From contig NZ_FONW01000001.1 in NCBI RefSeq assembly GCF_900113005.1, forward strand, positions 948,996 through 1,012,995: a DNA stretch of 64,000 nucleotides, read 5' to 3'. The notes under the pieces were generated by a model. It was not told the DNA's origin and searched no databases. It saw only the letters and a program-made list of their open reading frames with translations. This DNA is from Sunxiuqinia elliptica. GTDB taxonomy: Bacteria > Bacteroidota > Bacteroidia > Bacteroidales > Prolixibacteraceae. This document shows, in pieces, positions 34,110 to 43,621 of this stretch (its first letter is position 1; every line of letters starts with the position of its first letter). The position numbers and the translations under genes are program-made.

Positions 34110-35579
34110 CTAAGTTCTCCAAAACCAAGGTGTAAATAAGGTCAGCACCGGGAAAATTTCCAGTCGTCCGAGTAGCATGGTAAATGATAGCAAGAGCTTG
34201 GAGACATCCGAAAGCATGCTAAAGTTGGACGCAGGACCAACGAGCCCGAACCCCGGGCCAATTCCACCCATGGTAGTTACTACCGACCCGAAGGAAGTTG
34301 CCCAATCATTTCCCAAGCCAACCATGGACATTGTTCCTATTACGACAAGTCCGTAGTACAATAAAATGAATGTAGAAACAGCTGACACCTGTTTGTAAGT
34401 GAGCAGTCGGTTGTTGTATTTCACATTGCACACGGCATTGGGCGAAATTGTTTGACGCACACTTCGTTTTATAACTTGCCAGTTGATGTAATGGCGAATG
34501 ACTTTTACACCACCTCCTGTTGATCCTGCACAGGCGCCAATAAGCATGATCAGTACAATGAGCATAATGCCTTGGTTGGGCCACAGTAAGTAATCATCGG
34601 TAGCAAATCCGGTCGCAGTAATTACCGATATTACCTGGAAAAATGAATCGCGAAAGGCCTTTTCAAAGGAAATATCTTTTGAGAAAAAGAGAATTAGACT
34701 GAGCAAAGCGCCAATAAAGCCAACGATCTTGAGGTAAAAACGAAGCTCATTATTTTTGATGACTCGTTTAAATTTGCCTTGTAAAGTCAATACATGCAGC
34801 ACGAAATTAATTCCGGAAAGGAGCATGAATAGCATAATGACGTACTGAATGTAAGGAGAATAGTCTGTGATTGATGTGTTTTTAGTTGAAAAGCCACCGG
34901 TTGCCACTGTTGCAAAAGAGTGGCAAATACTGTCAAACAGGTTCATTCCTCCCAATCGAAGTAAGAAGGTTTCAATCACCGTTAAGCCTACATAAATTAG
35001 CCAGATGTTGCGAGCAACGTAGCGAATTTTTGTGGAGAATTTTTCTTCAACAACAACAGATGCTTCGAGGTTAAAAAGTTGACTCCCGTACATTTTTAGG
35101 AGGGGCATGATGGCTACTACCAAAACAATGATTCCCATTCCTCCGATCCAGTGTGTTTCGCTTCGCCAGAACAGAATACTTCGGGGAAGCGCTTCAATAT
35201 CAGTTAGAATGGAAGAACCTGTTGTGGTGAAGCCTGACATGGATTCGAAGTAAGCATCGACAAAGCTAGGGATGGCTTGTGTAAAGACATAAGGAAGGCA
35301 TCCAAAGAAAGCGAGGAACAGCCAACCAATAGTTACAATAACAAGGCTCTCGCGAGTTCCAGGCTCTTGATGGCGTCTTTTCCAGCTGATCAAATACATA
35401 ATAGCTGAAGTGCCTAAGGTAGTTGCAATGGCCATCGCAAATTGAATGGTGTCAGGCTCCCGGTCATAGAAGGCAATAGCAAGTGCCAGCAACATGAATA
35501 ATCCCTCAAATAGAAGAATGATGGAAATAATATGAATAATTAGAAGTACATTGATTGGACTTCCTTTTCGTAAATTCAT
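34110..35579 (-). CDS. trkH: Potassium uptake protein TrkH/KtrB family
   Basis: Inner-membrane K+ translocating subunit of the Trk/Ktr superfamily with the four P-loop selectivity regions: MSGFTTTGSS, SFATVATGGFSTK, ISVITATGFATDD and VVTTMGGIGPGFG. Between them is the TGGGVKVIRH segment typical of TrkH. The 489-residue size fits TrkH rather than the shorter KtrB. No TrkA/KtrA regulatory gene is adjacent. A small membrane-anchored protein gene lies 47 bases upstream on the same strand and may be co-transcribed. Confidence 0.94.
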   Translation of the reverse strand: MNLRKGSPINVLLIIHIISIILLFEGLFMLLALAIAFYDREPDTIQFAMAIATTLGTSAIMYLISWKRRHQEPGTRESLVIVTIGWLFLAFFGCLPYVFTQAIPSFVDAYFESMSGFTTTGSSILTDIEALPRSILFWRSETHWIGGMGIIVLVVAIMPLLKMYGSQLFNLEASVVVEEKFSTKIRYVARNIWLIYVGLTVIETFLLRLGGMNLFDSICHSFATVATGGFSTKNTSITDYSPYIQYVIMLFMLLSGINFVLHVLTLQGKFKRVIKNNELRFYLKIVGFIGALLSLILFFSKDISFEKAFRDSFFQVISVITATGFATDDYLLWPNQGIMLIVLIMLIGACAGSTGGGVKVIRHYINWQVIKRSVRQTISPNAVCNVKYNNRLLTYKQVSAVSTFILLYYGLVVIGTMSMVGLGNDWATSFGSVVTTMGGIGPGFGLVGPASNFSMLSDVSKLLLSFTMLLGRLEIFPVLTLFTPWFWRT

Positions 35580-35626
35580 GGTTATTTAAAATCAAATGAA
35601 TAAAAGGCTAACAGAAATAAACACAT

Positions 35627-35983
35627 TTATTCATAAGCAGGAGGCGACAAGTTGCCAACACGACTTAACCAGGCAGTATAGCGTAAAACACTAGTATAAA
35701 CGGGAAGTCGCTTGATAAACCGAAGTCGAAACGAGTGGTAAGATTTCCGAACGACTTCGGGGATTAGCCGAATGGCATCGGTTTTATTTTCTTCTTCGGC
35801 ACTGTTTAAGTCGAGGGTAACATCTAATGTTTGCAGGTCGCATTGAAGGAGAGTATCTTCTTGCAAATCAGTATTTGATGTGCTAGTCCCAGCACTTGCT
35901 CCTAGAATTAGAATAAGCAATAGAAAAAAGCTACCGATAGTGGCTATTTTCAAAAGCCAATTTTTTTCCGTCTGACTCAACAT
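35627..35983 (-). CDS. Hypothetical single-pass membrane protein
   Basis: A 118-residue protein with one N-terminal hydrophobic segment (about 11-30, KIATIGSFFLLLILILGAS). A low-complexity acidic stretch and a basic C-terminal part (KSYHSFRLRFIKRLPVYTSVL) follow. I recognise no domain. It lies upstream of trkH in the same direction with a 47-base gap, so a link to K+ uptake is possible but only positional. It is small but its signal-anchor pattern and isolated position, with no other gene over it, argue that it is real. Confidence 0.55.
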   Translation of the reverse strand: MLSQTEKNWLLKIATIGSFFLLLILILGASAGTSTSNTDLQEDTLLQCDLQTLDVTLDLNSAEEENKTDAIRLIPEVVRKSYHSFRLRFIKRLPVYTSVLRYTAWLSRVGNLSPPAYE

Positions 35984-36351
35984 GATGGGGCAAAATTAGA
36001 GAGAAAAACGATTCCAATTTTGATTTAAATGCATGAAAGAGGGGTTTTATTGGTGAATTTAAAACTGGATTAATATTAGATCGCCAGAAGTAAAGTGATC
36101 CAAATGATAAAAGTAATTTCTATTAAGTGATTGTTTGAGAGTGTTTTGTGTGTTTGATTGAGCAGGGAGGACTACCGCACTTTGCTTGGAAATACAGTAG
36201 ATGATAGAAAATCGTTAGAATTGATCTTGCTTTTTCTGAAATAAGTCGGATTATTTTGAAAAAAATAGACAGTCTGATGAATGTTGGTTTTTCTGTCTGC
36301 TAAAACTCGTTAAATTTACGACATTAAGAATAGGACGATAAAACATAATCT
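35984..36351. other. Divergent spacer without recognised features
   Basis: A 368-base AT-rich stretch between the small membrane-protein gene (minus) and the aspartate kinase gene (plus). It must hold promoters for both, but no consensus pair of -33 and -7 boxes is convincing, and no riboswitch (for example a lysine element) was recognised. Confidence 0.4.
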
Positions 36352-37599
36352 ATGAAAATATTTAAGTTTGGTGGAGCCTCTGTTAGTTCGGCTGATGCAA
36401 TTCGAAATGCGGCTTCGATAATTGAACTTTTCCCTGACCAAAAAGTGATTGTGATTTCAGCGATGGGTAATACAACCAATGAGTTGGAGGATTTGGTGAA
36501 GAGCTTTTTTAAGCGAGGAAACCGTACCGATGCAATTTATGAAAAGATTAAAGAATATCATGCGGGAATCATTGCTGGCTTGGATTTGACTGATGAAGAC
36601 TTGGTTTTAGTTGAGCAACTGTTTAACGATTTGAAGAAACGTTTACAGGGAATACCTTCCTTAAATTTTGATTACGAATATGACCAATTGATTTGCTATG
36701 GCGAGTTGATCTCAACGACAATAATTTCGGCTTATTTGAATAAACGGGGATTGACGAACCGTTGGATTGACATTCGTCAAAGCTTACGGACCGATGAAAC
36801 TCACCGTGAAGCTGTGGTGGATTGGAAATGGTCTGGCATGTTGATTAATAATAGTTTTAATTTTCAGGAGGCTGACTTGTATGTAACCCAGGGTTTTATT
36901 GGTTCAACCAATACCAACCAGACAACAACGTTAGGACGCGAGGGCTCGGATTTTACGGCCGCCATTCTGGGGAATTTGTTGAATGCCGAAAGTGTAACCA
37001 TCTGGAAGAATGTTCCCGGGGTGTTGAATGCAGACCCTGTTGATTTCGATGATACGGTGAAATTGGAGGAGCTTTCATACAAGGAAGCCATTGAGCTGGC
37101 CTATTCGGGAGCAAAAGTCATTCACCCGAAAACGATAAAGCCACTACGCAACAAACGGATTCCTTTGTTGGTTCGCCCTTTTGATGCTCCTGACCAAGCC
37201 GGAACAATGATTCACGATGTGGATTATCAGCTGGATTTGGTTCCTGTTTTTATTTTGAAAAAGAGTCAGGCGCTGGTTACCATATCTCCATCTGACTTTT
37301 CATTCATTGGAATTGATCAGCTTTCAGAGGTGTTTAGCCTGTTTAGAGCTCGACGAATCAAGGTGAACCTTATTCAGCAATCGGCCATCGACCTTTCGTT
37401 GTGTATCGATGAACCAGAAATTGGATTGGAGTCGTTAATTGTGGAACTGCGTAAGACTTTTGAGGTTCGTTACAACACGGGGCTGATCTTGGCTACCATC
37501 CGTTTTTACAATGATGATGCTTTGTGTAAGATGAAAGCTAAACGGCAGTTATTCCTGGAACAGAGAAGTAGGAGAACAGCACGTCTTGTATTGAAATAG
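36352..37599 (+). CDS. Aspartate kinase (monofunctional)
   Basis: Phosphorylates aspartate, the first step to lysine, threonine, methionine and diaminopimelate. The N-terminal KFGGASVSSADAIRNAA (5-21) is the kinase signature, with the nucleotide-binding region TTLGREGSDFTAAILG and WKNVPGVLNADPVDF further on. The C-terminal ~130 residues carry ACT-like regulatory sequence with no homoserine dehydrogenase fusion. At 415 residues it is slightly shorter than LysC. It ends with a basic tail. The next pathway gene, asd, is in this window at 50934 but not linked. Which end-product inhibits it cannot be predicted. Confidence 0.92.
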   Translation: MKIFKFGGASVSSADAIRNAASIIELFPDQKVIVISAMGNTTNELEDLVKSFFKRGNRTDAIYEKIKEYHAGIIAGLDLTDEDLVLVEQLFNDLKKRLQGIPSLNFDYEYDQLICYGELISTTIISAYLNKRGLTNRWIDIRQSLRTDETHREAVVDWKWSGMLINNSFNFQEADLYVTQGFIGSTNTNQTTTLGREGSDFTAAILGNLLNAESVTIWKNVPGVLNADPVDFDDTVKLEELSYKEAIELAYSGAKVIHPKTIKPLRNKRIPLLVRPFDAPDQAGTMIHDVDYQLDLVPVFILKKSQALVTISPSDFSFIGIDQLSEVFSLFRARRIKVNLIQQSAIDLSLCIDEPEIGLESLIVELRKTFEVRYNTGLILATIRFYNDDALCKMKAKRQLFLEQRSRRTARLVLK

Positions 37600-37754
37600 A
37601 CCACAATAATTCGAAGCTATAGAATCGATTGGGGAAGTTGGAACGAAGCAGAAGAGCTTTGAAACAAAATTAATTTTGGTGTTATAAGTTCTCAAATTAT
37701 TGTATTTTTAGACTTGGCACGAATCCGTGCTTGTTTGAATCAAAAATCAGCAAC

Positions 37755-39032
37755 ATGGCTAAAAAGAAAAAAAACAAACTACTTCCCTTCGCTCTTGCCT
37801 TTTTGGTTGTTCTCATCATCGTATTGGTTGTTGGGAAAAAGAAAGGATGGTTTGGTAAAGACTTTGAAGTAAAAGTGACGACCCAGAAAGTGGTCAGTAA
37901 AACCATCACAGAGCTGATCACTGCCAACGGCAAGGTCCAACCGGAAACGGAAGTTAAAATCAGCCCGGATGTTTCTGGCGAGATTATCGTGTTGGAAGTG
38001 GAAGAAGGTGATGAAGTTGAAAAAGGCCAATTGCTGGTGGTTATCAAACCTGATATCTACATTCAGGCACTGAATCGAGCTGAAGCCAGCTTAAACTCAT
38101 CAAAAGCCCGTTTGGCTCAAACCGAGGCCCAGATGATTGAGCGGGAACTGGCGTTTAAACGTACCCAAACCTTATACAAACAGGAAGCTGTTCCCGAATC
38201 GGAGTTTGAATCGGCTCAGGCAGCTTATCAGGTGGCTGAAGCTGAAGTTCGTGCAGCTGGATTTTCGGTCAAGTCAGCCGAAGCATCAGTCGCAGAGGCT
38301 CAGGAACAGCTGGTGAAAACGAAAATTTATGCGCCCATGAATGGAACCATCTCACGTTTGAATGTTGAGCAGGGTGAACGTGTTGTTGGAACGAACATGT
38401 ATGCGGGAACCGAGATGATGGTTATTGCCAATCTGAACAAAATGGAAGTGAAGGTGGAGGTTAACGAAAACGATATCGTCAAAGTTTCGAAAGGTGATAC
38501 TGCTTTGGTTGAGGTGGATGCTTACTTGAAGCGCAAGTTTAAAGGCATTGTTACTGAGATAGCTAACTCGGCCAACACGCTTGGAACTTCTTCAGATCAG
38601 GTTACCAATTTTGATGTGAAGGTTTTGTTGCTTCAGGAGTCATATCGTGATCTAATGGACAGCGCCAGCATGAGCTATCCTTTCCGGCCAGGAATGTCGG
38701 CAACAGTGGACATTCAGACCGAAACCCGCGAAGGTGTTATTGCAGTTCCTATTCAGGCTGTAACGACACGTGTCGCCGAGTCGGGAGAAGAGCAAGCAGG
38801 TGCTGATGACAAGGAGAAGGAAGAAGTTATTTTTGTTATGAAGGATGGATTGGCTTGGAAACAAGTTGTTGAAACGGGGATCCAGGACAATCAAAACATT
38901 GAAATTTTGAGTGGCATTACCGATGGCGATGAAATTATCACTGGTCCTTACAATGTTGTTAGCCGCACGTTAAAAGACAGTCTGCAAGTGAAAGCTGTTG
39001 ACGAAAAAGAATTGTTTAAAGCTGAAAAATAG
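37755..39032 (+). CDS. MacA/RND-type periplasmic adaptor subunit, orphan
   Basis: Membrane-fusion protein of a tripartite efflux pump. An N-terminal basic stretch and helix (about 9-26) are followed by a lipoyl half (KISPDVSGEIIVLEVEEGDEVEKGQLLVVI). A coiled-coil hairpin (~95-185) with KIYAPMNGTISRLNVEQGERVVG next, then beta-barrel and membrane-proximal domains (GDEIITGPYNVVSRTLKD), complete it. I prefer the ATG at 37755 (425 residues) over a TTG at 37731. Unusually, neither a MacB/RND transporter nor a TolC gene is linked; the gene is alone between a kinase gene and a convergent gene. It may serve a pump encoded elsewhere. Confidence 0.88.
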   Translation: MAKKKKNKLLPFALAFLVVLIIVLVVGKKKGWFGKDFEVKVTTQKVVSKTITELITANGKVQPETEVKISPDVSGEIIVLEVEEGDEVEKGQLLVVIKPDIYIQALNRAEASLNSSKARLAQTEAQMIERELAFKRTQTLYKQEAVPESEFESAQAAYQVAEAEVRAAGFSVKSAEASVAEAQEQLVKTKIYAPMNGTISRLNVEQGERVVGTNMYAGTEMMVIANLNKMEVKVEVNENDIVKVSKGDTALVEVDAYLKRKFKGIVTEIANSANTLGTSSDQVTNFDVKVLLLQESYRDLMDSASMSYPFRPGMSATVDIQTETREGVIAVPIQAVTTRVAESGEEQAGADDKEKEEVIFVMKDGLAWKQVVETGIQDNQNIEILSGITDGDEIITGPYNVVSRTLKDSLQVKAVDEKELFKAEK

Positions 39033-39184
39033 CCCGTTTCAGTAAAGCTAACTTATTGGCCGTTTTTGTAGTGCAGATGAACCATTCCAAGCTGTATTTC
39101 TTTACTGTGTTGGAAGAGCAATATTATTCCAAACTGAGCTTTATAATTCCTTTTGTTTCAAAATAAAAGAGATAGCAAAAAAGA

Positions 39185-39234
39185 CTCTGAGTTCTCTGTG
39201 GTAAAAAAACAAAGTAACCACAGAGAACTCAGAG
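39185..39234. repeat. 18-bp perfect inverted repeat (interspersed palindrome type)
   Basis: CTCTGAGTTCTCTGTGGT at 39185-39202 is exactly complementary to ACCACAGAGAACTCAGAG at 39217-39234, with a 14-base A-rich loop. From memory, sequences of the type CCACAGAGAACACAGAG are frequent interspersed elements in Bacteroidota and other genomes. It lies in a convergent spacer and could also act as a bidirectional transcript end, though T runs are weak. Confidence 0.85.
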
Positions 39235-39320
39235 ATAATGTATTGACAGAAATTTGTTGTATGTTCTTTGTATTGAATTGAGTATACAACAGTTTGTTGA
39301 GTTTGTATTGCTTTGCGGTC

Positions 39321-40472
39321 TTATTGCGGACGCTTGAAGCTGTTCCAGAAATCCGCTACGTATTCAGCATTTTCAAAATAGTCTTTGCCTGCTAACCGCT
39401 TTGGATTTTTTGTCAATGAAAGCACACTGGCTTTTCGGCTATAGCTGACAGTTCTGTTTTGAGTATCAAGATAGGTTTTATCGCAGTCGAGGTAACTCAG
39501 TGCGTATTTGCCTTCAAAAGGTTTGTAGGTTGCTGTGAGGTGATAATTTACCTGTGTTTGCTCATTTCTGTTGCTTGCCAGCGAACGGTTATGTGGATTG
39601 TTTTTGCTTGATTTAATAACGCATTCGTTGCGCAATATCTCGTAGTTGTTTTGGCTGATATACAGTTTGCCATCCAATTGAGTTGCATAATAATCTCCGG
39701 TATGCGCCAAGTTTGCTTCATGTGTTTTGTAGGAAATGATCCATACGGAGTCGCCATTAAACTGACTGACATTTTCCAGTTGTAGATCGTAGTCATTCAG
39801 AAGATCATCGTCCAAAATACCGTTTGCCAAGCGAACCAAATCCATTTCAGACAATTCTTCAAAACCTGTTTTTCCTGAAGGAATTGAGTAAGATTCAAAA
39901 TTTCGTTTGACTTCAGTCACTTGAAAGTTCCGGTTTTTAAACCCATCTGTAATCGACGGAGAAGAGTAGCCTGTTTCATCAGTCATCTCAACAATTGCTT
40001 CCCGCTTTTGCTCCGGATCATTGCCTATTTGTTTGCTTTCAGAATAATAAACTTGGTAGCCAATTGGCCCTTTCTGAAAGTTCTCCGGGATCTTATTTGA
40101 AGCTGATTTGATCACCCGAAACAAGACTCGTGATTGAGCGGCAACATTCACATCATCAATGCTGTAAGTTTGCTCTTTTAGTTGAATGCTGGAGAACGAT
40201 TTCTTTAACAGCTCGGGGATAGACAGTACCAGGTTTTCATAACCTACAGCCGAGAAAAAGAGTTGTTCTTTTTTGAATTCGTCTGGGACTTTCAGTTCAA
40301 AAAATCCTTCTGCATCACTGGCTGTTCCATAAAAAGTGCCTTCTACTCCAATATTGGTATAAGCAATACCGTCCTGGGTGGAAGCATCTACAACCCGGCC
40401 TTTGACAGACTGAACCTGTGCCCATGTGACACTACTTAGAAAAAGAAACAGAGATAGGAATAGAATTCGCAT
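39321..40472 (-). CDS. Exported protein with carboxypeptidase-regulatory-like domain
   Basis: A 383-residue exported protein. A signal peptide (1-18, ending TWAQ) is followed by a CarboxypepD_reg-like beta-sandwich (~22-95) with VKGRVVDASTQDGIAYTNIGVEGTFYGTASDAEGFFEL, the form found at the N-terminus of TonB-dependent receptors and surface proteins. There is no barrel here. The remaining ~270 residues form a domain of unknown function with many beta-strands, seen in similar Bacteroidota proteins. It is probably periplasmic or outer-membrane associated. It is alone on this strand and convergent with the adaptor gene. Confidence 0.75.
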   Translation of the reverse strand: MRILFLSLFLFLSSVTWAQVQSVKGRVVDASTQDGIAYTNIGVEGTFYGTASDAEGFFELKVPDEFKKEQLFFSAVGYENLVLSIPELLKKSFSSIQLKEQTYSIDDVNVAAQSRVLFRVIKSASNKIPENFQKGPIGYQVYYSESKQIGNDPEQKREAIVEMTDETGYSSPSITDGFKNRNFQVTEVKRNFESYSIPSGKTGFEELSEMDLVRLANGILDDDLLNDYDLQLENVSQFNGDSVWIISYKTHEANLAHTGDYYATQLDGKLYISQNNYEILRNECVIKSSKNNPHNRSLASNRNEQTQVNYHLTATYKPFEGKYALSYLDCDKTYLDTQNRTVSYSRKASVLSLTKNPKRLAGKDYFENAEYVADFWNSFKRPQ

Positions 40473-40707
40473 ATTTGTGTTTTTTAAAAGCTCAAAGTTT
40501 TTTCTATTTTAGCTTATAACGCCAGAACAAATTTAATAGTACAATTTGAATAACATATTTCTGGATAAAGCGTTATTTAGCTGAATGACCAAAACAAACA
40601 AAAAAATACTAAAAATAAAACGGGCGATACAATAAGTTTTCTAAAAAGAGAAATGATTGAACGAGCTGTTTTGTTGAATATCATGAAAATTTTTTAAATA
40701 AAATAAT

Positions 40708-41364
40708 ATGCAAATCATCAGACTAATTATATGCGTTGCTTGCAGCGGAATTCTTTTATCATCTTGTGTTTCAAAAAAGAAGTACCTCGACATGGAATCT
40801 TCGAAGTTGCGGGCCGAACAAAGGGTACGTGATCTGACAACCGAGAATAATGCTCAGGCCGAGCGTTTGAAGCAGATGATTGCAGATTACGAGCAGGTGA
40901 AAACAGATTTGATGGCCAGCAATGCCGAAAAGGATGAACTGATTGGGAAACTGAATGGTGAAATCAACAACTTGTCGGTTAACGTGCAAGAGAAAGATGC
41001 GAATATTGAAGAGAAGATTTATGCTTTTGCCTATGAAAAACAGCGCCTGACCCAACAAGTTGATGAGTATAAAACGCAGGTGGAAAGTTTGAACAATGAA
41101 AAACAACAGCTTTCTGGTCAGGTGAAAAAGCTGAATGGTGACCTTGCAGAAGTTCGTTTTGACCTGAATCGTCAGAAAGAGGAGAATACCTCTTTGGAGC
41201 ATCAGTTGAATAAGCGAGGGACTGAAATTGAGAAACTTTCGAAGCAATTGTCTACTGTAAAAGCTGAAGTTCAGCAGTTGAAAGTTGATATGCAAACCAA
41301 GGATGAGACCATTGAACGGTTGAAGAATAATGTGAGCCTATTGAAAAATGAGATTGGCAAATAA
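40708..41364 (+). CDS. Coiled-coil lipoprotein
   Basis: A 218-residue lipoprotein (lipobox LLSSC, acylated cysteine 20). The mature part is an almost unbroken heptad coiled coil from about 25 to 217, rich in E, K, Q and L, such as LNNEKQQLSGQVKKLNGDLAEVRFDLNRQKEE. The N-terminal CVSKKKYLDMESSK resembles the beginning of OmpA-family lipoproteins of Bacteroidota, but the OmpA-like peptidoglycan-binding domain is missing. It could be a periplasmic spacer or scaffold. No operon partner is evident. Confidence 0.8.
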   Translation: MQIIRLIICVACSGILLSSCVSKKKYLDMESSKLRAEQRVRDLTTENNAQAERLKQMIADYEQVKTDLMASNAEKDELIGKLNGEINNLSVNVQEKDANIEEKIYAFAYEKQRLTQQVDEYKTQVESLNNEKQQLSGQVKKLNGDLAEVRFDLNRQKEENTSLEHQLNKRGTEIEKLSKQLSTVKAEVQQLKVDMQTKDETIERLKNNVSLLKNEIGK

Positions 41365-41523
41365 CCGTTGACTCAACCCTTGTTTCGATAGAAGACCTTA
41401 TAAATCAAAAAGAAAAATAATTCAAGCTGACAAAACTTTGTTCACTCGGTAGTTCGAGGTGAGGGAAGTTTTGTGGTATCACGCTAGCTTGGTAAACAGA
41501 AACTTTAATTTTAAAAACAAACA

Positions 41524-42120
41524 ATGAGAAAATTTACGTATTTGCTGGCTTTGCTTTTGCTGGCCGGTTCTGCCGTTGCGCAGAAAAAAACCTCCCTGTT
41601 TAATGGTAAAAATTTGGATGGCTGGAAAGTACATGGCACCGAAAAATGGTATGTTGAAGACGGTCAATTAATTTGCGAAAGCGGACCGGACAAAGCTTAT
41701 GGCTACCTTTCAACTGAAAAAAATTACGATGATTTTGAATTGGAAGTCGAATTTAAACAAGAAGCCAATGGAAACAGTGGTATTTTCTTCCGTTCTACCT
41801 TTGAAGGAACTAAAGTAAGTGGCTGGCAAGTTGAAGTTGCTCCTCCAAATCATGATTCAGGTGGTATTTATGAATCGTACGGAAGAGGTTGGATTTGTAA
41901 AATTCCAGATGAAAAAGAAGGTTACCTGAAAATGGGTAAGTGGAATAAAATGAAAATCAAATTGGTTGGTGGACACGTAACCACCTGGCTCAACGGCCAT
42001 GAAATGTGTAACATGACCGATGAGAAAATTGCCGAAGGCAAAGGAAGTATTGCCCTGCAAATTCACGACGGTGGTGGTATCAAAGTTCGTTGGAGAAAAC
42101 TTAAAATTCGCGAGCTTTAA
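41524..42120 (+). CDS. DUF1080 protein (3-keto-disaccharide hydrolase-like lectin fold)
   Basis: A 198-residue exported protein with a signal peptide (1-20, cleaved near AVAQKK). The single domain is a concanavalin-like beta-sandwich of the DUF1080 family: SLFNGKNLDGWKVHGTEKWYVEDGQLICESG, GNSGIFFRS, GWQVEV and IALQIHDGGGIKVRWRKLKIREL. Members have been described as 3-keto-glycoside hydrolases or lack a proven activity, so the substrate is open. The last four bases overlap the convergent dGTPase gene's stop. No glycoside-hydrolase partner is directly adjacent. Confidence 0.88.
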   Translation: MRKFTYLLALLLLAGSAVAQKKTSLFNGKNLDGWKVHGTEKWYVEDGQLICESGPDKAYGYLSTEKNYDDFELEVEFKQEANGNSGIFFRSTFEGTKVSGWQVEVAPPNHDSGGIYESYGRGWICKIPDEKEGYLKMGKWNKMKIKLVGGHVTTWLNGHEMCNMTDEKIAEGKGSIALQIHDGGGIKVRWRKLKIREL

Positions 42121-43451
42121 CCCAACGAGGGTAAGTTTATCCCTTTAATTTTACGAAAAAGGTCTAGGGCATACAGATCTGTCATGCCTGAAACAAAATC
42201 AATAACAGATTGCACCTTTTCGTAGGTGGTTTGATGATGTCCGCGGTACTGCTGCGGCATCATCGAAATCAACCGTTTCGAATAGCCTTCCTCCGGAGAT
42301 AATATAGCTTCAATAAACGATTCCAGCAAAGTGCCGATAATTTGATGTCCGCTAATTTCAATTTCGATAACCGAACGGTGCTTGTAAATCTTGTCGATTG
42401 AGAGCGACTGAATTGTTTGCATTGCCTCATGCGACTGTCCCTGAATTTGATCGATCAATGAGCCTTGAAACGTTCCATCCATAATTTCTTGTTGGTTGGC
42501 TTCAAAAACCTCAATACACTGGTGCACGAGTTTGTTGATAACTCCGGCACGTAGGTATGCAATCCGTTCGTTGTGGTCGAGTACAACCTTAAAAGTAGCA
42601 TCAATTTTTTGAAGTAAGTCTTTATCGTCCTGAGGATGGTAGAAATTGCGAAACAAATCACGCGTTTGCTCATAACTGATGATGTTGAGGCGGTGGGCAT
42701 CTTCCAAATCCATTACCTGGTAGCAAATGTCGTCTGCAGCTTCAACCAGAAAAACCAAGGGGTGACGGGCAAATTTCAACGGATCAGCCTCAAGTTGTTT
42801 GATGTTTAACTCATGTGCAATGTCAAGGTAAATGTCTTTTTCAGATTGAAAGAAGCCAAACTTGGGCTTTTTGACATTTACTGATTCAAACGGATACTTG
42901 ACAATGCTTGCCAAGGTCGTGTAGGTGAGCGCAAAACCTCCGGCCCGTCGACCATTGAACTGATGGCTTAGCAGACGAAAAGCATTGGCATTCCCATCAA
43001 AATAAACAAAGTCTTTCCACTCTTCAGCTTGGAGCATCAACTCCAGATTTTGGCCCTTACCATTTTTGAAATAGCTTGAGATTGCCTCTTCTCCGGCGTG
43101 TCCAAAAGGTGGGTTGCCCATATCGTGAGCCAAACAGGCCGAAGAAACAACAGCTCCCAGCTCTTGAAGTAGCGGGTTTGTTTCGCCTGACTCAATTAGC
43201 TTTTCGGCCAGTATATTTCCTAGCGAACGGCCAACACTGGCAACTTCCAGGCTGTGTGTGAGTCGGTTGTGAACAAAAATGCTGCCCGGTAGCGGAAATA
43301 CTTGTGTTTTGTTTTGCATGCGCCGGAAGGGCGATGAAAAGATAATGCGGTCGTAGTCGCGTTGAAATTGTGTTCGGTTATATAAATCGCTTGCTTTTAC
43401 AGTGGGTTTGCTTCCCAGGCGTTTACTTGATATTAATTCGTTCCAATTCAT
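42117..43451 (-). CDS. dgt: Deoxyguanosinetriphosphate triphosphohydrolase (dGTPase-like HD protein)
   Basis: HD-superfamily enzyme that hydrolyses dGTP (or other dNTPs) to the nucleoside and tripolyphosphate, influencing dNTP balance. The metal site is visible as His66 (RLTHSLEVA), His109-Asp110 (LAHDMGNPPFGHAG) and a later Asp in EAADDICYQVMD. RDYDRIIFSSPFRRMQNKTQVFPL at 31-54 is the family's N-terminal signature. At 444 residues it is close to the shorter, non-enterobacterial dGTPases. It converges with the DUF1080 gene with a 4-base overlap. Confidence 0.93.
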   Translation of the reverse strand: MNWNELISSKRLGSKPTVKASDLYNRTQFQRDYDRIIFSSPFRRMQNKTQVFPLPGSIFVHNRLTHSLEVASVGRSLGNILAEKLIESGETNPLLQELGAVVSSACLAHDMGNPPFGHAGEEAISSYFKNGKGQNLELMLQAEEWKDFVYFDGNANAFRLLSHQFNGRRAGGFALTYTTLASIVKYPFESVNVKKPKFGFFQSEKDIYLDIAHELNIKQLEADPLKFARHPLVFLVEAADDICYQVMDLEDAHRLNIISYEQTRDLFRNFYHPQDDKDLLQKIDATFKVVLDHNERIAYLRAGVINKLVHQCIEVFEANQQEIMDGTFQGSLIDQIQGQSHEAMQTIQSLSIDKIYKHRSVIEIEISGHQIIGTLLESFIEAILSPEEGYSKRLISMMPQQYRGHHQTTYEKVQSVIDFVSGMTDLYALDLFRKIKGINLPSLG

Positions 43452-43621
43452 CTTATTGTAATTGTTTATTTTTAGCGACAGAACAATGTCTGGTCGTTTT
43501 AGTTGTCAGACAAAGGTTTCGCCTATTTCGTAACCCAACATTTGGGATGATTAATTTATTTCTTGCATCAAAAGTTTTTCGCGCTCTCTTCTTTAAGTAA
43601 GCAGTCAATGCCCGTTTCTGT

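Noticed and set aside
37714-37732. Sigma-54 promoter (TGGCAC...TGC) upstream of the adaptor gene
   Set aside because: The GG and GC elements are 13 bases apart instead of 12, a change that normally abolishes sigma-54 recognition. No sigma-54 activator gene is linked.
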